Below, in pieces: positions 1 through 12,501 of a stretch of DNA of 64,000 nt (positions are counted from its first letter, which is position 1; each line of letters starts with the position of its first letter). The notes under the pieces were generated by a model, which had not been told where the DNA came from, did no database searches, and saw only the letters and a program-made list of their open reading frames with translations. The stretch covers positions 70,449,501-70,513,500 of the forward strand of contig NC_077240.1 of NCBI RefSeq assembly GCF_947179165.1. The letters are read 5' to 3'. The position numbers and the translations under genes were made by a program. The stretch comes from Solanum dulcamara. Lineage: Eukaryota; Streptophyta; Magnoliopsida; Solanales; Solanaceae.

Positions 1-85
1 CATTCGTCCTCGAATTATGAGTAATCAAGGATGGACTCGGGGTACAAATCACAATCAAAATTCAGTCATTCAATCAATCAAATTC

Positions 86-3000
86 TTAATCAATTATCAA
101 TAAAAACTCAAAATGCACAAATGGACTCAAGACAAGGAAATGAACATTACCTTGAACATTCTCCTCGGTAGGCACAAATAGATGTGGATATTTAGTTTTC
201 ATGGCTTCCTCCGCTTCCCATGTTGCTTCCTCAACAATTTGGTTCCTCCACAGGACTTTGACTGAGGCGATCTCTTTATTCCTCAGTTTGATAATTTGGC
301 AATCAAGAATTTGGACCAGAACTTCTTCATAGGATAAGCTATCCTTAACTCCGATATGTGGAATACCGGATGAATATAGGCTAGCTCTAAAGGTAACTCC
401 AACTCGTAGGCAACACTTCCAATCCGCCTTGAAATCTGGTATGGACCAATATATCGAGGACTGAGCTTCCCTTTCCTTCTAAACCTCATGACACCCTTCA
501 TGGGTGACACTTTCAAGTATACCCAATCACCCACCTCAAATTCTAAGTCTCTCCTCCTCAAGTCAGCGTAAGATTTTTGGAGACTTTGGGTTGTCTTTAG
601 CCTATCTTGAATAACCCTCACCTTCTCCATGGCTTGGTGAACAAAATCAGGCCCAATTAACTCAACTTCACCAACTTCGAACCATCCAATTGGCGATCTA
701 CACCTCCTCCCATACAAAGCTTCATAAGGAGCTATTTGAATGCTTGCATGATAACTATTATTATATGCAAACTCTATGAGAGGTAAGTGATTGTCCCAAT
801 TTCCCTTGAAGTCAAGCACACATGCCCTCAACATATCTTCCAACTTTTAAATGGTGCGCTCTGCTTGGCTATCTGTCTGGGGTAGAAAGCCGTACTCAAG
901 TTCACCTTCGAACCCAGTCCCTTTTGAAAGGATTTCTAAAATTGGGAAGTGAATTGAGCTCCTCTGTCTGAGATGATAGACAAAGGGACCCCATGCAATC
1001 TGACGATCTCTCGAATGTACAACCTTGCATAATCATCTGCGGTGTCAGTAGTCTTAACCGCCAAGAAGTGAGCTAATTTTGTCATTCTATCCATAATTAC
1101 CCAAATCGAATCGTGTTACTTTTGGGACTTCGGCAGGCCTATGATAAAGTCCATGTTGATCATCTTCCATTTCCATTCCAAAATTTCTATATTTTGAGCT
1201 AAACCACATGGACTTTGATGCTCAACTTTCACCTATTGGCAATTCGGGCACTTAGAAACAAATTCCACAATATCTCTCTTCATCCCACTCCACTAATAGA
1301 TTTACCTCAAGTCATGGTACATTTTTGTGGAGCCTGGATGAATAGAGTATCTGGAACTATGCGCTTCGGCCATAATCCTTTCTCGAACATCATCGACATC
1401 AGGTACACACAATTTACTTTGGTACCTCAACACACCATCTCCCCCTTTGGTGAAAACCATCACCCCTTGTTTGTGAACACCTTCATTCAAATTGAGGAGG
1501 ACAGGATCTTGGTCTTGTTTCTCCTTTACCTCTGCCACAAGTGAGGATGTAGACCCATCCTGAACGGTAACTCCGCCTTCATTATTCTCTTCCAGGCGGA
1601 CTCCCAATCGGGATAATCTATGTACCTCCTTTGCCAATTCCCTCATTCCCTCTTCTACATGGGTAGTACTACCCATAGATAACCTACTAAGAGCATCAGC
1701 AACAACATTAGCTTTATCTGGATGGTAGAGGATGCTCATATCATAGTCCTTGAGTAGCTCGAGCCATCTCCATTGCCTTAGGTTGAGTTCCTTCTGGCTA
1801 AAGACATATTGTAAGCTCTTGTGATTGGTGAACACATCAACATGCACTCCGTACAAGTAGTGGCGCCAAATTTTAAGCGCAAACACCATGGCTGCCATCT
1901 CAAGGTCATGAGTTGGGTAGTTTCGCTCATGAACCTTAAGTTGTCTTGAAGCATAGGCTAACCTTTCTCCTCTACATTAACATGCAACCCAAACTAATTA
2001 TGTATGCATCACAGTAGACCACAAATCTCTCTGTTCCATCGGGCAAGGTCAGGATAGGAGTAGTGGTTAGCTTGGCCTTCAGTTTTTGGAAACTCCCCTC
2101 GCAAGCATCAGACCATTGGAACTTAGCCTTCTTTTGGGTCAGCTTAGTCAATGGTGATGATATAGATGAGAATCCCTCTATAAACCTTCGATAATAGCTG
2201 GCCAAACCTAAGAAGCTTCTTATCTCCATCGGGGATGTGGGTCTGGGCCAATTCTTCACCGCTTCAATCTTCTGAGCGTCAACCTGAATGCCATCTCCAG
2301 ATACAATATGGCCTAAGAAGGCCACTGATGCAAGCCAAAATTCACATTTAGAGAACTTCGCATATAATACCTGGTCTCTCAAGGTTTGTAAAATGACTCT
2401 AAGATGATAGGTGTGCTCCTCTTCATTCTTGGAGTAGACCAGAATATCATCTATGAATACAATCACAAACATATCAAGATACGGTTTAAACAACCGGTTC
2501 ATGAGATCCATGAAAGCTACGGGGGTATTTGTCAGCCCAAAGGACATGACCAAAAATTTAAAATGGACATAAGGAGTCTGAAAAGCAGTCTTCGGAATAT
2601 CATATTCCCTCACCTTCAAATGATGGTAGCCGAATCTCAAGTCTATCTTTGAGAAACATGTGGCACCCTAAAATTGATCAAATAAATTATCTATTCTGGG
2701 GAGAGGGTACTTGTTCTTTACGGTGACCTTATTCAGCTGCCTGTAGTCAATACACATTCTAAGGGACCCATCCTTCTTTCGCACAAATAGGACCGGAGCA
2801 CCCCATGGTGAGACACTCGGCCTAATGAATCCCTTATCTAACAATTCCTTCAACTGTTCTTTAAACTCCTTCAACTCAGCTGGAGCTATTTTATAGGGAG
2901 GAATTGAGATAGGCTGGGTATCAGGAAGAACATCAATCCCAAAGTCGATCTCCCTATCAGAAGGGACTCCAGGCAAATCCTCAGGAAAAATGTCGAGAAA

Positions 3001-3465
3001 CACATTGACAATCGGAATCGACTCAAGGGATGGAGACTGAACATTGTCGTCTTTCACTCGAACAAGGTGATAGATACACCCTTTTGAAATTAGCTTCCTG
3101 GCCCTAAGGTAAGAAATAAACCTACCCTTAGGCGTGACAGGAATTCCTTTCCACTTTATGACTGCCTCATTCGGGAATTTGAACTTTACAATCCGAGTCC
3201 TACAATCAATGGAGGCATAACAGACATAAAGCCAATACATGCCAAGGATCACATCGAAATCCACCATGTCCAACTCAACCAAGTCAGCCAAGGTATCCTT
3301 GTGATGAATTGACACAGTGCAATCTCTATAGACTCTCTCAGCTAAGACAGAATCACCGACAGGAGTAGCTACACTGAAAGGATCAAGAAGACATTCGGGA
3401 ATTTTATTGAATTTACTAGTCACGTAAGGAGTCACAAAAGATAGTGTGGAACCCGAATCTATCAA
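86..3465 (-). pseudogene. pol of gypsy copy A (PR-RT-RH-IN-chromodomain, broken)
   Basis: Decayed polyprotein on the minus strand. In order: aspartic protease with [11 protein letters not shown] (near 3460) and the reverse transcriptase lead-in with [14 protein letters not shown] and MCIDYRQLN. Next come the RT catalytic region [15 protein letters not shown] (near 2460), RNase H with [11 protein letters not shown] and VVADALSRL, and integrase with YHASIQIAPYEALYGRR. Last is a C-terminal chromodomain-like tail with KVLWRNQ and EEATWEAEEAM and a PHLFVPTEEN end, stopping at 86-88. Breaks include a frame loss at 2640-2668, a stop shared with copy B at YxWSGMK, a 1-bp loss near 890, and a deletion of about 55 bp near 350 that removes the link between integrase and the chromodomain and shifts the frame. 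Not functional. Confidence 0.88.
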
Positions 3466-3489
3466 AACATAGCAATCAAGAGAAGAGAC

Positions 3490-4779
3490 TCAAATCATAC
3501 CCGTCACGACGTTTGGAGAGTTCTCTTGATCATGGCGACTACCCATGGCATATAAATGGTTTGTACCTCCGCTGTTGCCTGAAGTAGTGCCCCTCTGATT
3601 ACCTCTAGCCAGCGGTGCGGTGGCAGAATGCTGGACTCTATTTACCCCTGTTGGACACTCCCTCTGAAAATGGTCTATTTGGCCGTATTTATAACACCCA
3701 ACCCTTCCTGCTCTGCATTCCCCCAAGTGGAGCCTACCACACTTACCGCATGGTGGCTTCCTCCTCGAACCTTGACTTACGCTGGCCTGGGATTGAGAAC
3801 CCTGGGGTCTAAAATTCTGGTGACTCTATCCCTGCTGATCATACCTGCTCTGCGGCATAGGTGCGCTGACGGTAGATGAGGCATAATTGGGAGGCCTCTT
3901 CTGGAAAAAGGACCTGTTGCCCTTGTTTTGCCTCTACTCATTCTCCTGCCTATCTGATCTTGCCTTTTTGCTTAGATGCTCCTCTCTGACCTTTTTCTTC
4001 TCATCCTCCACCTGTTGAGCATACACTATTAGTCTAGAAATATCCATATCGGAGATTAGAAATGCCACGTTGCACTCCTTCTTCACATGCCTCCCTAACC
4101 CGGAGATAAACTTCCTCATCTTTGACCTCATATCCAGGATCATTTCTGGAGCATACCTGGACAGCTGGATGAACTTCAGGCCATACCCCTTAACAGTCAT
4201 GCCTTCTTGTTTTAGATTTACAAAGTCCTCCACTTTCGCTTTCCTTAATTCTCGGGGAAAGAAGTGGTCAAGAAAGGCTCCCTCAAATTCATCCCACCTA
4301 GCAGGTTCAGCATCCTTACCCCTACCCTATTCCCATTGGTTATACCAAATATTCGTCACATCTTTCAGTTGATAGGACACCAACTCAACCCCCTCAACCT
4401 CCGTAGCATGCATAGCTTTTAGAATTTCCCACATCTCATCAATAAAGTTTTGGAGGTCTTTATCAACCTTAGAACCCGTAAATGCAGGCGGATTCATCCT
4501 CAGAAAGTCTCTAATTGTAGTGGCAGCAGATGGCTCTTGGGAACTAGAGATAAGAGTCGGCGAACTCTGGTTACCATTTCGGGTAGCCATTAACTGAGTG
4601 AGCATTACAATTGCCCCTCTAAATTCTACCTCTGACGTGGGTGCAGGCGGGGTAGCAGGCACTTGGGTTGCCTCTGCATACATCGCAGGTGAGCCTCTGG
4701 CCCTTACTGGGCGCACCTCTGATTGGGGCATCTCTGCATTATCGGCATTCCTTTGGCTAGTAGTACATTTAGGAGGCAT
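3490..4779 (-). pseudogene. gag of gypsy copy A (broken)
   Basis: Decayed capsid/nucleocapsid gene. It starts at ATG 4779 with MPPKCTTSQRN and runs through a Pro/Ala-rich N-terminus to NIWYNQWE, then meets TAG at 4324-4326. The capsid part resumes at 4233-3934 (from MEDFVNLKQEG to SDRQENE, with LSRYAPEM inside), then a zinc-knuckle segment at 3726-3490. The knuckle reads CYKYGQIDHFQREC, so the second zinc-ligand Cys has become Tyr. Copy B keeps CYKCGQ there. Several stops and frame changes separate the segments. The TAG after QWE is at the same codon where copy B has TAA. Identification rests on the knuckle and on co-linearity with copy B and the pol gene downstream. Confidence 0.85.
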
Positions 4780-4948
4780 TATCTGTAACGTATAAACGCT
4801 CGACTTAGAAAGGAGTTTTATAGAGTTTAACTCTATCGCACGAAGTCAGAGTATGAAAGAAGTGAGACAATTCCTAATGTCCTATAGACTCCTACTTATA
4901 AGTGTGGTGCACAACACACCCATAAGCAAGACTCTACTAGACATAGCT

Positions 4949-7432
4949 TGTCACGCCCCGGGAGGGTACCCTAGACGTAATCGGCACCCGAAGGCCATTT
5001 CTGACCTTCGAACGAACCACCTGGTCAGGTCACACATTCATTCAATCACATTCTCTTAGCGGAAACTCAATTAATGAAATACTATTGGCAATATGAGGGC
5101 CGAAGGCTAAGCATTCATCAACTCAACAACAAATATAATAAGACTCCTCGAATTAACCGCTCAACCTCCCCACACTCTAGTCTATAAAGCCTTTATCCAA
5201 GTCTAAAATATACCAATGACAAGTTCATGGCTACCAACAATCAAAATAAAAGAAATGACAAAAAAACTGTACAAGAAGGCTCAATATCCTCCGGGAACTA
5301 GGAGGACTCACCAACTAGCTGGAAGTGTATATGGATCTTCAATGGAGCGCTGGTTGATGATCTCTAGTACCTATCTCTGCATCATGAAACGATGCAGGAT
5401 AATTGGAGTCAGTACATGGAATGTACGAGTATGTAAAATGGCCGGATGAAACCACATTAAGAAAACATCAATATCAACTCAGGATATCAACTCATACATA
5501 TATACATGACAACTCACTCAAATGTCCTAAGTCCAACAAGGATAGTTTAGACAGGACTAACTCATAATCCACGTAACTCAACTGACTCGGAGCACTATCA
5601 AGGCCTAAATGGGAATTTTTCTTAACCGACAACCATCACCTATGAGGTGGTGATAGTACAACAATTAGACGTTGTTGCCACGTCCGTCCATACCTTTCTA
5701 GGGCATGAGCGCCTCTCTAATAATGGATACCATCGATTAGTCAAGTCCTATCATTTCAGGATAATAAAATGGGAAACATCCGACTTTAACGATTTGATCC
5801 CATGGGAAGAATCTGACTTTAATGGTTCCATCCCTAGCTAAGTTGGCGGCATAGTTTCTGGGGTTCGAGTATGGACTATACTCTTACCCTCTTCGGTGCT
5901 CGATACTCCTCCCATAACTCTATGCTCATAATACTCCCTCCAATCATCTCAAACAAGCCCTCACGGCTAGTTTCATGTGGAACATTTCCCACTCATCAAC
6001 TCTATCCTTATTCTTAACTCAATTTAAGTCATAATGACAAGTCTTATTTAGGACCTTGTCCACTCGTCAATTCTATCCTCCAATTAACTCAATCAAGCCT
6101 CATTTAGGTAAGCATTTATGACATATCCTCAAGAATCATCACAACTCTATAACTTTAGCTCAACAATTCAAGTAGAATAACACATTTAAGGAAAATGACT
6201 TAAGCAATATAATCACCTGGCTAAAGAGATCAACAAAACATAATAACAAGTCATCTCCATCAACTCATACTAACATGAAGTTTTAGGAATTTCTTAGCTC
6301 AACAACATCAACACATATGGCATTAAATAAATAGGGGACAAAACTCATTTAAACATGAACCATACCAAGAAACTCCATTTTTTTCATGGACATCTAACCT
6401 CAAAGCAAGAGTAGGGCACATGGGTGGACTGAGCCCATGTTTTGGATAGACTTACATACCTTAGTGAAGACTCGAAGAAAACCTTGTGGTTGGGTCTTCA
6501 ATGGAGAACTCAAATCTTGAAGCTCTTGGACTCTTTTTGTTGGAAATAGAGAAGAAGAAGAAGAAGAAGAAGAAGAAGAAGAAGAAGAAGAGAGAGATTT
6601 CTAGGGCTTTTTAGAGAGAGAGTGAGGCTGCAAAAATGGGTTCCCAAAAGACCAAGGGTAACATATATATAATTTGGGTAAGTTCCCAAATTTCCCCTCC
6701 TCAAAAGTTCTAAAAAATAGGCAAAAACGCACCTAGCGCGATAGTGGCGCGTCGCGCCATTGCAGCGACAGGCCAATTACGCCTAAATCCTGCACACCTC
6801 GCAGTGGCGCGCTGTGCCAAGGACCAAACTATTGAGGCATGTTTCTGGTGCGATAGTGGCGCGTCGCGCCCTTATAGAGCCAAGGCCAAAGTTTTTGGGT
6901 TCTGGAAATTTGGCCTGAAAAACCCTACACAACTGTTAGTGGTGCATCGCGCCAAGGACCAAACTACTGAGGCATGTTTCTGGCGTGATAGTAGTGTGTC
7001 GCGCCCTTACAGCGCTCCTCAACAGTTGCAACCCAGGCCAAAAATGAAATTCCTGCCGCGCTAGTTCGTCTTAGGAGCGTCATATCTTTCGACTCCGAAC
7101 TCCAAAATTCGCATTCTTGGTGGCGTTGGAAAGAAGACTCGATGACCTTTGATTTAATAGATTGTGGGCTACCTAGATTTCCGTCTTTCAAAAGATAGGG
7201 CCATTAGAAGTCGACCCCATACACGAACTCATCCTAACGTCGCCATGACGAACCTTTTTGGGACTTAGCTCGGTCCTAGGGGTCCTTTATGACCCCACAT
7301 CACCTCCAACACTCTTTAATTTATCAGGGACTCATCTTAACTCAAGCACATACTTCGAAATAAATATGATGGGCCCCACACGCGTACAAGGAAGGCCCGA
7401 ATCTTAGGGGGAAATTTTTTAGGGGTGTTACA
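4949..7432 (-). repeat. 3' LTR of gypsy copy B
   Basis: 2,484-bp LTR. On the minus strand it begins TGTAACACCCCT at 7432 and ends GGGCGTGACA at 4949, giving TG...CA ends. U3 holds an array of CG-rich near-palindromes (about 6735-7050), followed by a TATA-like ATTATATATATG (about 6662-6674) and then a GAA/TTC microsatellite. A polypurine tract adjoins its upstream side, marking it as the 3' LTR of copy B rather than the 5' LTR of copy A. Confidence 0.92.
6551..6590. repeat. (GAA)n microsatellite in LTR
   Basis: About thirteen uninterrupted GAA units run here, read as TTC in the sense of the element. The homologous places in the other two LTRs (about 14100 and 16595) hold only short GAA/GA runs, so the array grew in this copy after insertion. 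Confidence 0.95.
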
Positions 7433-7445
7433 TTATCTCCCCCTT
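7433..7445 (-). other. Polypurine tract of gypsy copy B
   Basis: Minus-strand AAGGGGGAGATAA lies directly against the TGTAACACC start of the 3' LTR. This is the expected position and composition of the plus-strand DNA primer of an LTR retrotransposon. Confidence 0.9.
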
Positions 7446-7551
7446 GGGATCATTCGTCCTCGAATGATGAGCAACCAAGAATGGACTCGGGGTACAAATC
7501 ACAATCGAAATTTTAGTCATTCGACCAATCACATTCTCAAATAATTATCAA

Positions 7552-10500
7552 TCAAAACTCAAAATGCACAAATGAATTCAAGTCATGGAAATGGTCATTA
7601 CCTTCAATATTTTCCTCGGTAGGCACAAATAGATGTGGATATTTAGATTTCATGGCTTCCTCCACTTCCCATGTGGCTTCCTCAATAAATTGGTTCTGCC
7701 ACAGGACTTTGACTGAAGTGACCTCTTTGTTCCTCAGTTTGCGTATTTGGCGATCAAGAATTTGGAATGGGACCTCTTAATAAGACAAGCTATCCTTAAT
7801 TCCAACGCTATCAATGGGTACTACCAACGACGGATCACCCAAGCACTTCTTCAACATCGAAATATGGAATACTGGATGAATAGAAGCTTACTCTGAGGGT
7901 AACTCCAACTCATAAGCAACACTCCCAATCCGCCTCAAAATATGGTAAGGACCAATATATCGAGGACTGAGCTTTCCTTTCCTTCCAAACCTCATGACAC
8001 CCTTCATCGGTGATACTTTCAAGTACACCCAATCACCCACCTCAAACTCCAAGTCTCTCCTCTTCACATCGGCGTAAGATTTTTGGTGGCTTTGGGCTGT
8101 CTTTAGCCTATCCTGGATAACTCTCACCTTCTCTATGGCTTGGTGAACAAGGTCAGGCCTAATTAACTCGGCTTCACCAACTTCAAACCACCCAATGGGA
8201 GATCTACACCTCCTCCCATACAAAGCTTCATAAGGAGCCATTTGAATGCTTGCATGATAGCTATTGTTGCATCCAAACTCTATGAGAGGTAAGTGATCAT
8301 CCCAATTTCCCTTGAAGTCGAGACATGCCCTCAACATATCTTCCAATGTCTGGATGGTGCGCTCTGCTTGGCCATCTGTCTAGGGATGGAAGGATGTACT
8401 CAAATTCACCCTCGAACCTAATCCTTTCTGAAGGATTTCCAAAATTGGGAGGTGAATTGAGCTTCTCTGTCTGAGATTATAGATAAAAGGACCCTATGCA
8501 ATCTAACGATCTCCTGTATATACAACTTTGCATAATCTTCTGTGGTGTCAGTAGTCTAAACCGCCAAGAAGTGAGCTGATTTCATCATTCTATCCACAAT
8601 CACCCAAATGGAATTATGTTTCTTTCGGGACTTCGGCAAGCCTGTAATAAAGTCCATGTTGATCATCTCCCACTTCCATTCTGAAATTCCTATGTTTTGG
8701 GATAAACAACATGGCCTTTGATGCTCAACCTTCACCTGTTGACAATTTGGGCACTTGGAAACAAATTCCGCAATATCCCTCTTCATCCCACTCCACTAAT
8801 AGATTTCCCTCAAGTCATGGTACATTTTCGTGGAGCCTGGATGAATAGAGTATCTGGAACTATGCGCTTCGGCCATAATCCTCTCTCGAACATCATTGAC
8901 ATCAGGTACACACAATCTACTTCGGTACCTCAGCACATCATCTCCCCCTTTGGTGAAACCAATCACCCCTTGTTTGTGAACAACTTCCTTCAACCGAAGA
9001 AGGATGGGATCCTGATCTTGTTTCTCTTTTACCTCTGCCACAAGTGAGGATGTAGACCCATCCTCAATAGTAACTCCGTCTTCATTGTTCTCTTCCAGGC
9101 GGACTCCCAATCGGGCTAATCTATGTACCTCCTTTGCCAATTCCCTCCTTCCCTCTTCTACATAGGTAGTGCTACCCATAGACAACCTGCTAAGAGCATC
9201 AGCAACAACATTAGCTTTACCTGGATGGTAGAGGATGCTCATATCATAGTCCTTGAGTAGCTCAAGCCATCTTCTTTGCCTCAGGTTGAGTTCCTTCTTG
9301 CTAAAGACGTATTGTAAGCTCTTGTGATCGGTGAACACATCAACATGCACTCCGTACAAGTAGTGACGCCAAATTTTAAGCACAAACACCACGGCTGCCA
9401 GCTCGAGGTTATGAGTTGGGTAATTCCTCTCATGAACCTTAAGCTGTCTCGAAGCATAGGCTATCACCTTTCCCCTCTGCATCAGTACACAGCCCAAGCC
9501 AATTCTAGATGTATCACAGTAGACCACAAAGCCCTCTGTTCCATCTAGCAAGGTCAGGACAGGAGTAGTGGTTAGCTTAGCCTTCAGTTTCTGAAAACTC
9601 CCCTCGCAAGCATCGGACCATTGGAACTTAGCCTTCTTTTGGGTCAGCTTAGTCAAAGGTGATGATATGGATAAGAATCCTTCTACAAACCTTCGATAGT
9701 AGCCAGCCAAACCCAAGAAGTTCCTTATATCTATCGGGGATGTGGGTCTGGGCCAACTCTTCACTGCCTCAATTTTCTGAGCATCAACCTGAATACCATC
9801 TCTAGACACAACGTGGCCTAAGAAGGCCACTGATGCAAGCCAAAATTCACATTTAGAGAACTTTGCATACAATACCTGGTCTCTCAAAGTTTGTAAAACA
9901 AGTCTAAGATGATAGGCATGCTCCTCTGCATTCTTGGAGTAGACTAGAATATCATCTATGAATACAATCACAAACATATCAAGATATGGTTTAAACTCCT
10001 GGTTCATGAGATCCATAAAAGCTGCGGGGGCATTAGTCAACCCAAAGGACATGACCAAAAATTCAAAGTGGCCATAACGAGTCTGAAAAGAATTCTTCAG
10101 AATATCACATTCCCTCACCTTCAACTGATGGTAGCTGGATCTCAAGTCTATCTTTGAAAAACATGTGGCACCCTGAAGTTGATCAAATAAATCATCTATT
10201 CTAGGGAGAGGGTATTTGTTCTTTACGGTGACTTTATTCAACAGCCTGTAGTCAATACACATTCTAAGGGACCCATCTTTCTTCCATACAAATAGGACCG
10301 GAGCACCCCATGGTGAGACACTCGGCCTAATAAATCCCTTATCTAATAAGTCCTTCAACTATTCTTTCAACTCCTTTAACTTGGCCGGAGTCATTCTATA
10401 TGGAGGGATTAGGATAGGCTGGGTATCAGGAAGAACATCAATCCCGAAGTCGATCTCCCTATCAGGAGGGACTCTAGGCAGATCCTCGGGAAAAACATCG

Positions 10501-11009
10501 GGAAACTCATTGATAATCGGAACCGACTCGAGGGATGGAGACTCAATATTGTCATCTTTCACTCGGACAAGGTGATAAATACACCCCTTTGAGATTAACT
10601 TCCTGGCCCTAAGATAAGAAATAAACTTACCCCTAGGTATAACAGGACTACCCCTCCACTCTATGACAGCCTCGTTCGGGAATTTGAATTTGACAACCTG
10701 AGTTCTATAATCAATAGAGGCATAACAGACATAAAGCCAGTCCATGTCAAGAATCACATCAAAATCAACCATGTCCAACTCAACTAGGTCGGCTAAGGTG
10801 TCCCTGTGATAGATCGACACAGTGCAACCTCTATAAACTCTTTTAGCTAAGACAGAATCACCGATAGGAGTAGCTACGCAAAAGGGCTCACGAAGATATT
10901 CAGGAACTTTATTGAATTTACTAGACACATAAGGAGTCACAAAAGATAGGGTGGCACCCGGATCCATCAATACATAATAATTAAGAGAAGAGAAGAGAAT
11001 CATACCCGT
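7552..11009 (-). pseudogene. pol of gypsy copy B (nearly complete, several stops)
   Basis: Polyprotein of protease, reverse transcriptase, RNase H, integrase and chromodomain. The protease motif is [11 protein letters not shown] (DPG in place of D-S/T-G). RT has [19 protein letters not shown] and [15 protein letters not shown]. RNase H has [25 protein letters not shown] and VVADALSRL, supplying the acidic residues. Integrase has the [11 protein letters not shown] and CPNCQQVK zinc ligands, then MDFITGLP, and YHASIQMAPYEALYGRR. The tail has KVLWQNQ, EEATWEVEEAM and YPHLFVPTEEN, ending at TGA 7552-7554. In-frame stops include KE-stop-LKDLL near 10358, Y-stop-WSGMK near 8793, P-stop-TDGQ near 8380 and PSE-stop near 7886. 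The longest open stretch is about 520 codons (8796-10358). The KE and P stops look like CAG to TAG. Gag and protease share one frame. Confidence 0.9.
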
Positions 11010-12284
11010 CACAACGTTTGGAGAGTTCTCCTGATCTTGGCGACTACCCATGGCATATAGGCAGTTTGTACCTCCACTCGCACCTGAAGTAGTGCCCCAC
11101 TGACTACCCCTAGCTAGCGGTGCGGTGGCAGAATGTTGGACTCTATTTCCCCCTGTTGGACACTCCCTCTGAAGATGGTCCATTTGGCCGCATTTATAAC
11201 AACCAACTCTTTCTGCTCTCCATTCTCTCAAGTAGAGCCTACCACACTTGCCGCATGGTGGCTTCCCCCTCGTACCTTGACTTACAATGGCCTGGGATTG
11301 AGAGCCCTGGGGTCTAAAATTCTGGCGACTCTGACCCTGTCGGCCATACCTGTTCTGCAGCATAGGTGCACTGGTGGTAGATGAGGCATAGTCGGAAGGC
11401 CTCTTCTGGAAGAAGGACCTGTTGCCCTTGTTTTGCCTCTGTTCACTCCCATGGCCCGCTGATTTTACCTTCTTGCTCAGGTGCTCCTCTTTGTCTTTTC
11501 TTTTCTCCTCCTCCACCTGTTGATCATACACCATTAACGTGGATATATCCATATCTGAGATCAACAATGCTGTTTTGTACTCCTTCTTCATATGCCTCCC
11601 TAATTCGGAGACGAACTTCCTCATCTTTGACCTCACATCTAGAATCATTTCTGGAGCATACCTGGACAACTAGATGAACTTCAGGCTATACTCCTTAACA
11701 TTCATGCCTTCTTGTTTCAGATTCACAAATTCCTCCACTTTCGCTTCCCTCAATTCTCGGGGAAAGAAGTAGTCAAGAAAGGCTCCCTCAAACTTATCCC
11801 ACCTAGTAGGTTCAGCATCCTCACCCCTACCTTATTCCCATTGATTATACCAAATGTTTGCCAAATCTTTGAGTTGATAAGACACCAACTCAACCCCTTC
11901 AATTTCCATAGCATGCATAGCTTTCAGAATTTTCCACATCTCATCAATAAAATTTTGGGGATCTTCGTCAACCTTAGAACACGTGAATGCAGGTGGATTC
12001 ATCCTCAAAAAGTCTCTAATTCTAGTGGCAGCAGATGGCTCTTGGGAACTAGAGCTGAGAGTCGGCAAACTCTGGTTACCACTTCGAGCAGACATTAATT
12101 GCGTGAGCATTGTAATCGCCCCACAAAATTCTGCTTTTGATGTGGGCGCTGGTGGAGTAGCAGGCACTTGAGGTGCCTCCACATATCTCGCAGGTCGGCC
12201 TCTAGCCCTTGCTGGGCGTACCTCTGACTGTGGCATCCCTGCATTATCAACATTCCTCTGGCTAGCAGTATGTTTAGGAGGCAT
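11010..12284 (-). pseudogene. gag of gypsy copy B (two nonsense codons)
   Basis: Capsid and nucleocapsid part of the polyprotein, starting at ATG 12284 (MPPKHTASQRN). A TAA follows NQWE at 11829-11831 and a TAG interrupts KFI-stop-LSRY near 11670. From LSRYAPEM onward the frame is open through the nucleocapsid into the protease. The zinc knuckle [14 protein letters not shown] is intact (C-X2-C-X4-H-X4-C), preceded by a CGKCGR pair. The first stop is shared in position with copy A; the second is private to B, because copy A still has CAG there. Confidence 0.88.
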
Positions 12285-12484
12285 TATCTATAACGTATAA
12301 ACACACGAATTAGAAGGAAAGTTTCATAGAGTTTAACTCCATCGCACGAATTCAGAGTATGAAAAAAGTGAAACAATTCCTAATGTCCCATAGCCTCCTA
12401 ATTATAAGTGTGGTGCACAACACACCCATAAGCAAGACTCTACTAGACACAGCTTCATAGACTCCCTAGGACACTTGAACTCTA

Positions 12485-12497
12485 GGCTCTGATACCA
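12485..12497 (-). other. Primer binding site of copy B (initiator Met tRNA type)
   Basis: Minus-strand TGGTATCAGAGCC lies 4 bp inside the 5' LTR end. This is the well-known plant PBS complementary to the 3' end of initiator methionine tRNA. Confidence 0.95.
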
Positions 12498-12501
12498 TGT
12501 T

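Larger units (their letters stand above)
1..4948 (-). mobile_element. Ty3/gypsy copy A, internal region (left part)
   Basis: This is the internal region of a chromodomain-type (Tekay/Del-like) Ty3/gypsy retrotransposon read on the minus strand, gag at the right and integrase at the left. Base 1 aligns with base 7451 of copy B, only about 18 bp inside B's 3' LTR, so A's own 3' LTR should begin just outside the window. At 4948 the element is interrupted by copy B and resumes at 14950 with its PBS and 5' LTR (15002-17460). The whole internal region aligns with 7451-12450 in the same order but has more frameshifts and stops, as expected of the older host copy. Confidence 0.9.

Noticed and set aside
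1215..1544. Plus-strand 109-codon frame, with a near twin at 8718-9047
   Set aside because: Both are antisense to the RNase H/integrase region; the similarity comes from the pol genes on the minus strand.
6744..7064. Open frame with repeated SGASRPYRAK-like protein text
   Set aside because: It is the translation of the CG-rich modules in the LTR; the same frame appears in each LTR and is explained by the DNA repeat.
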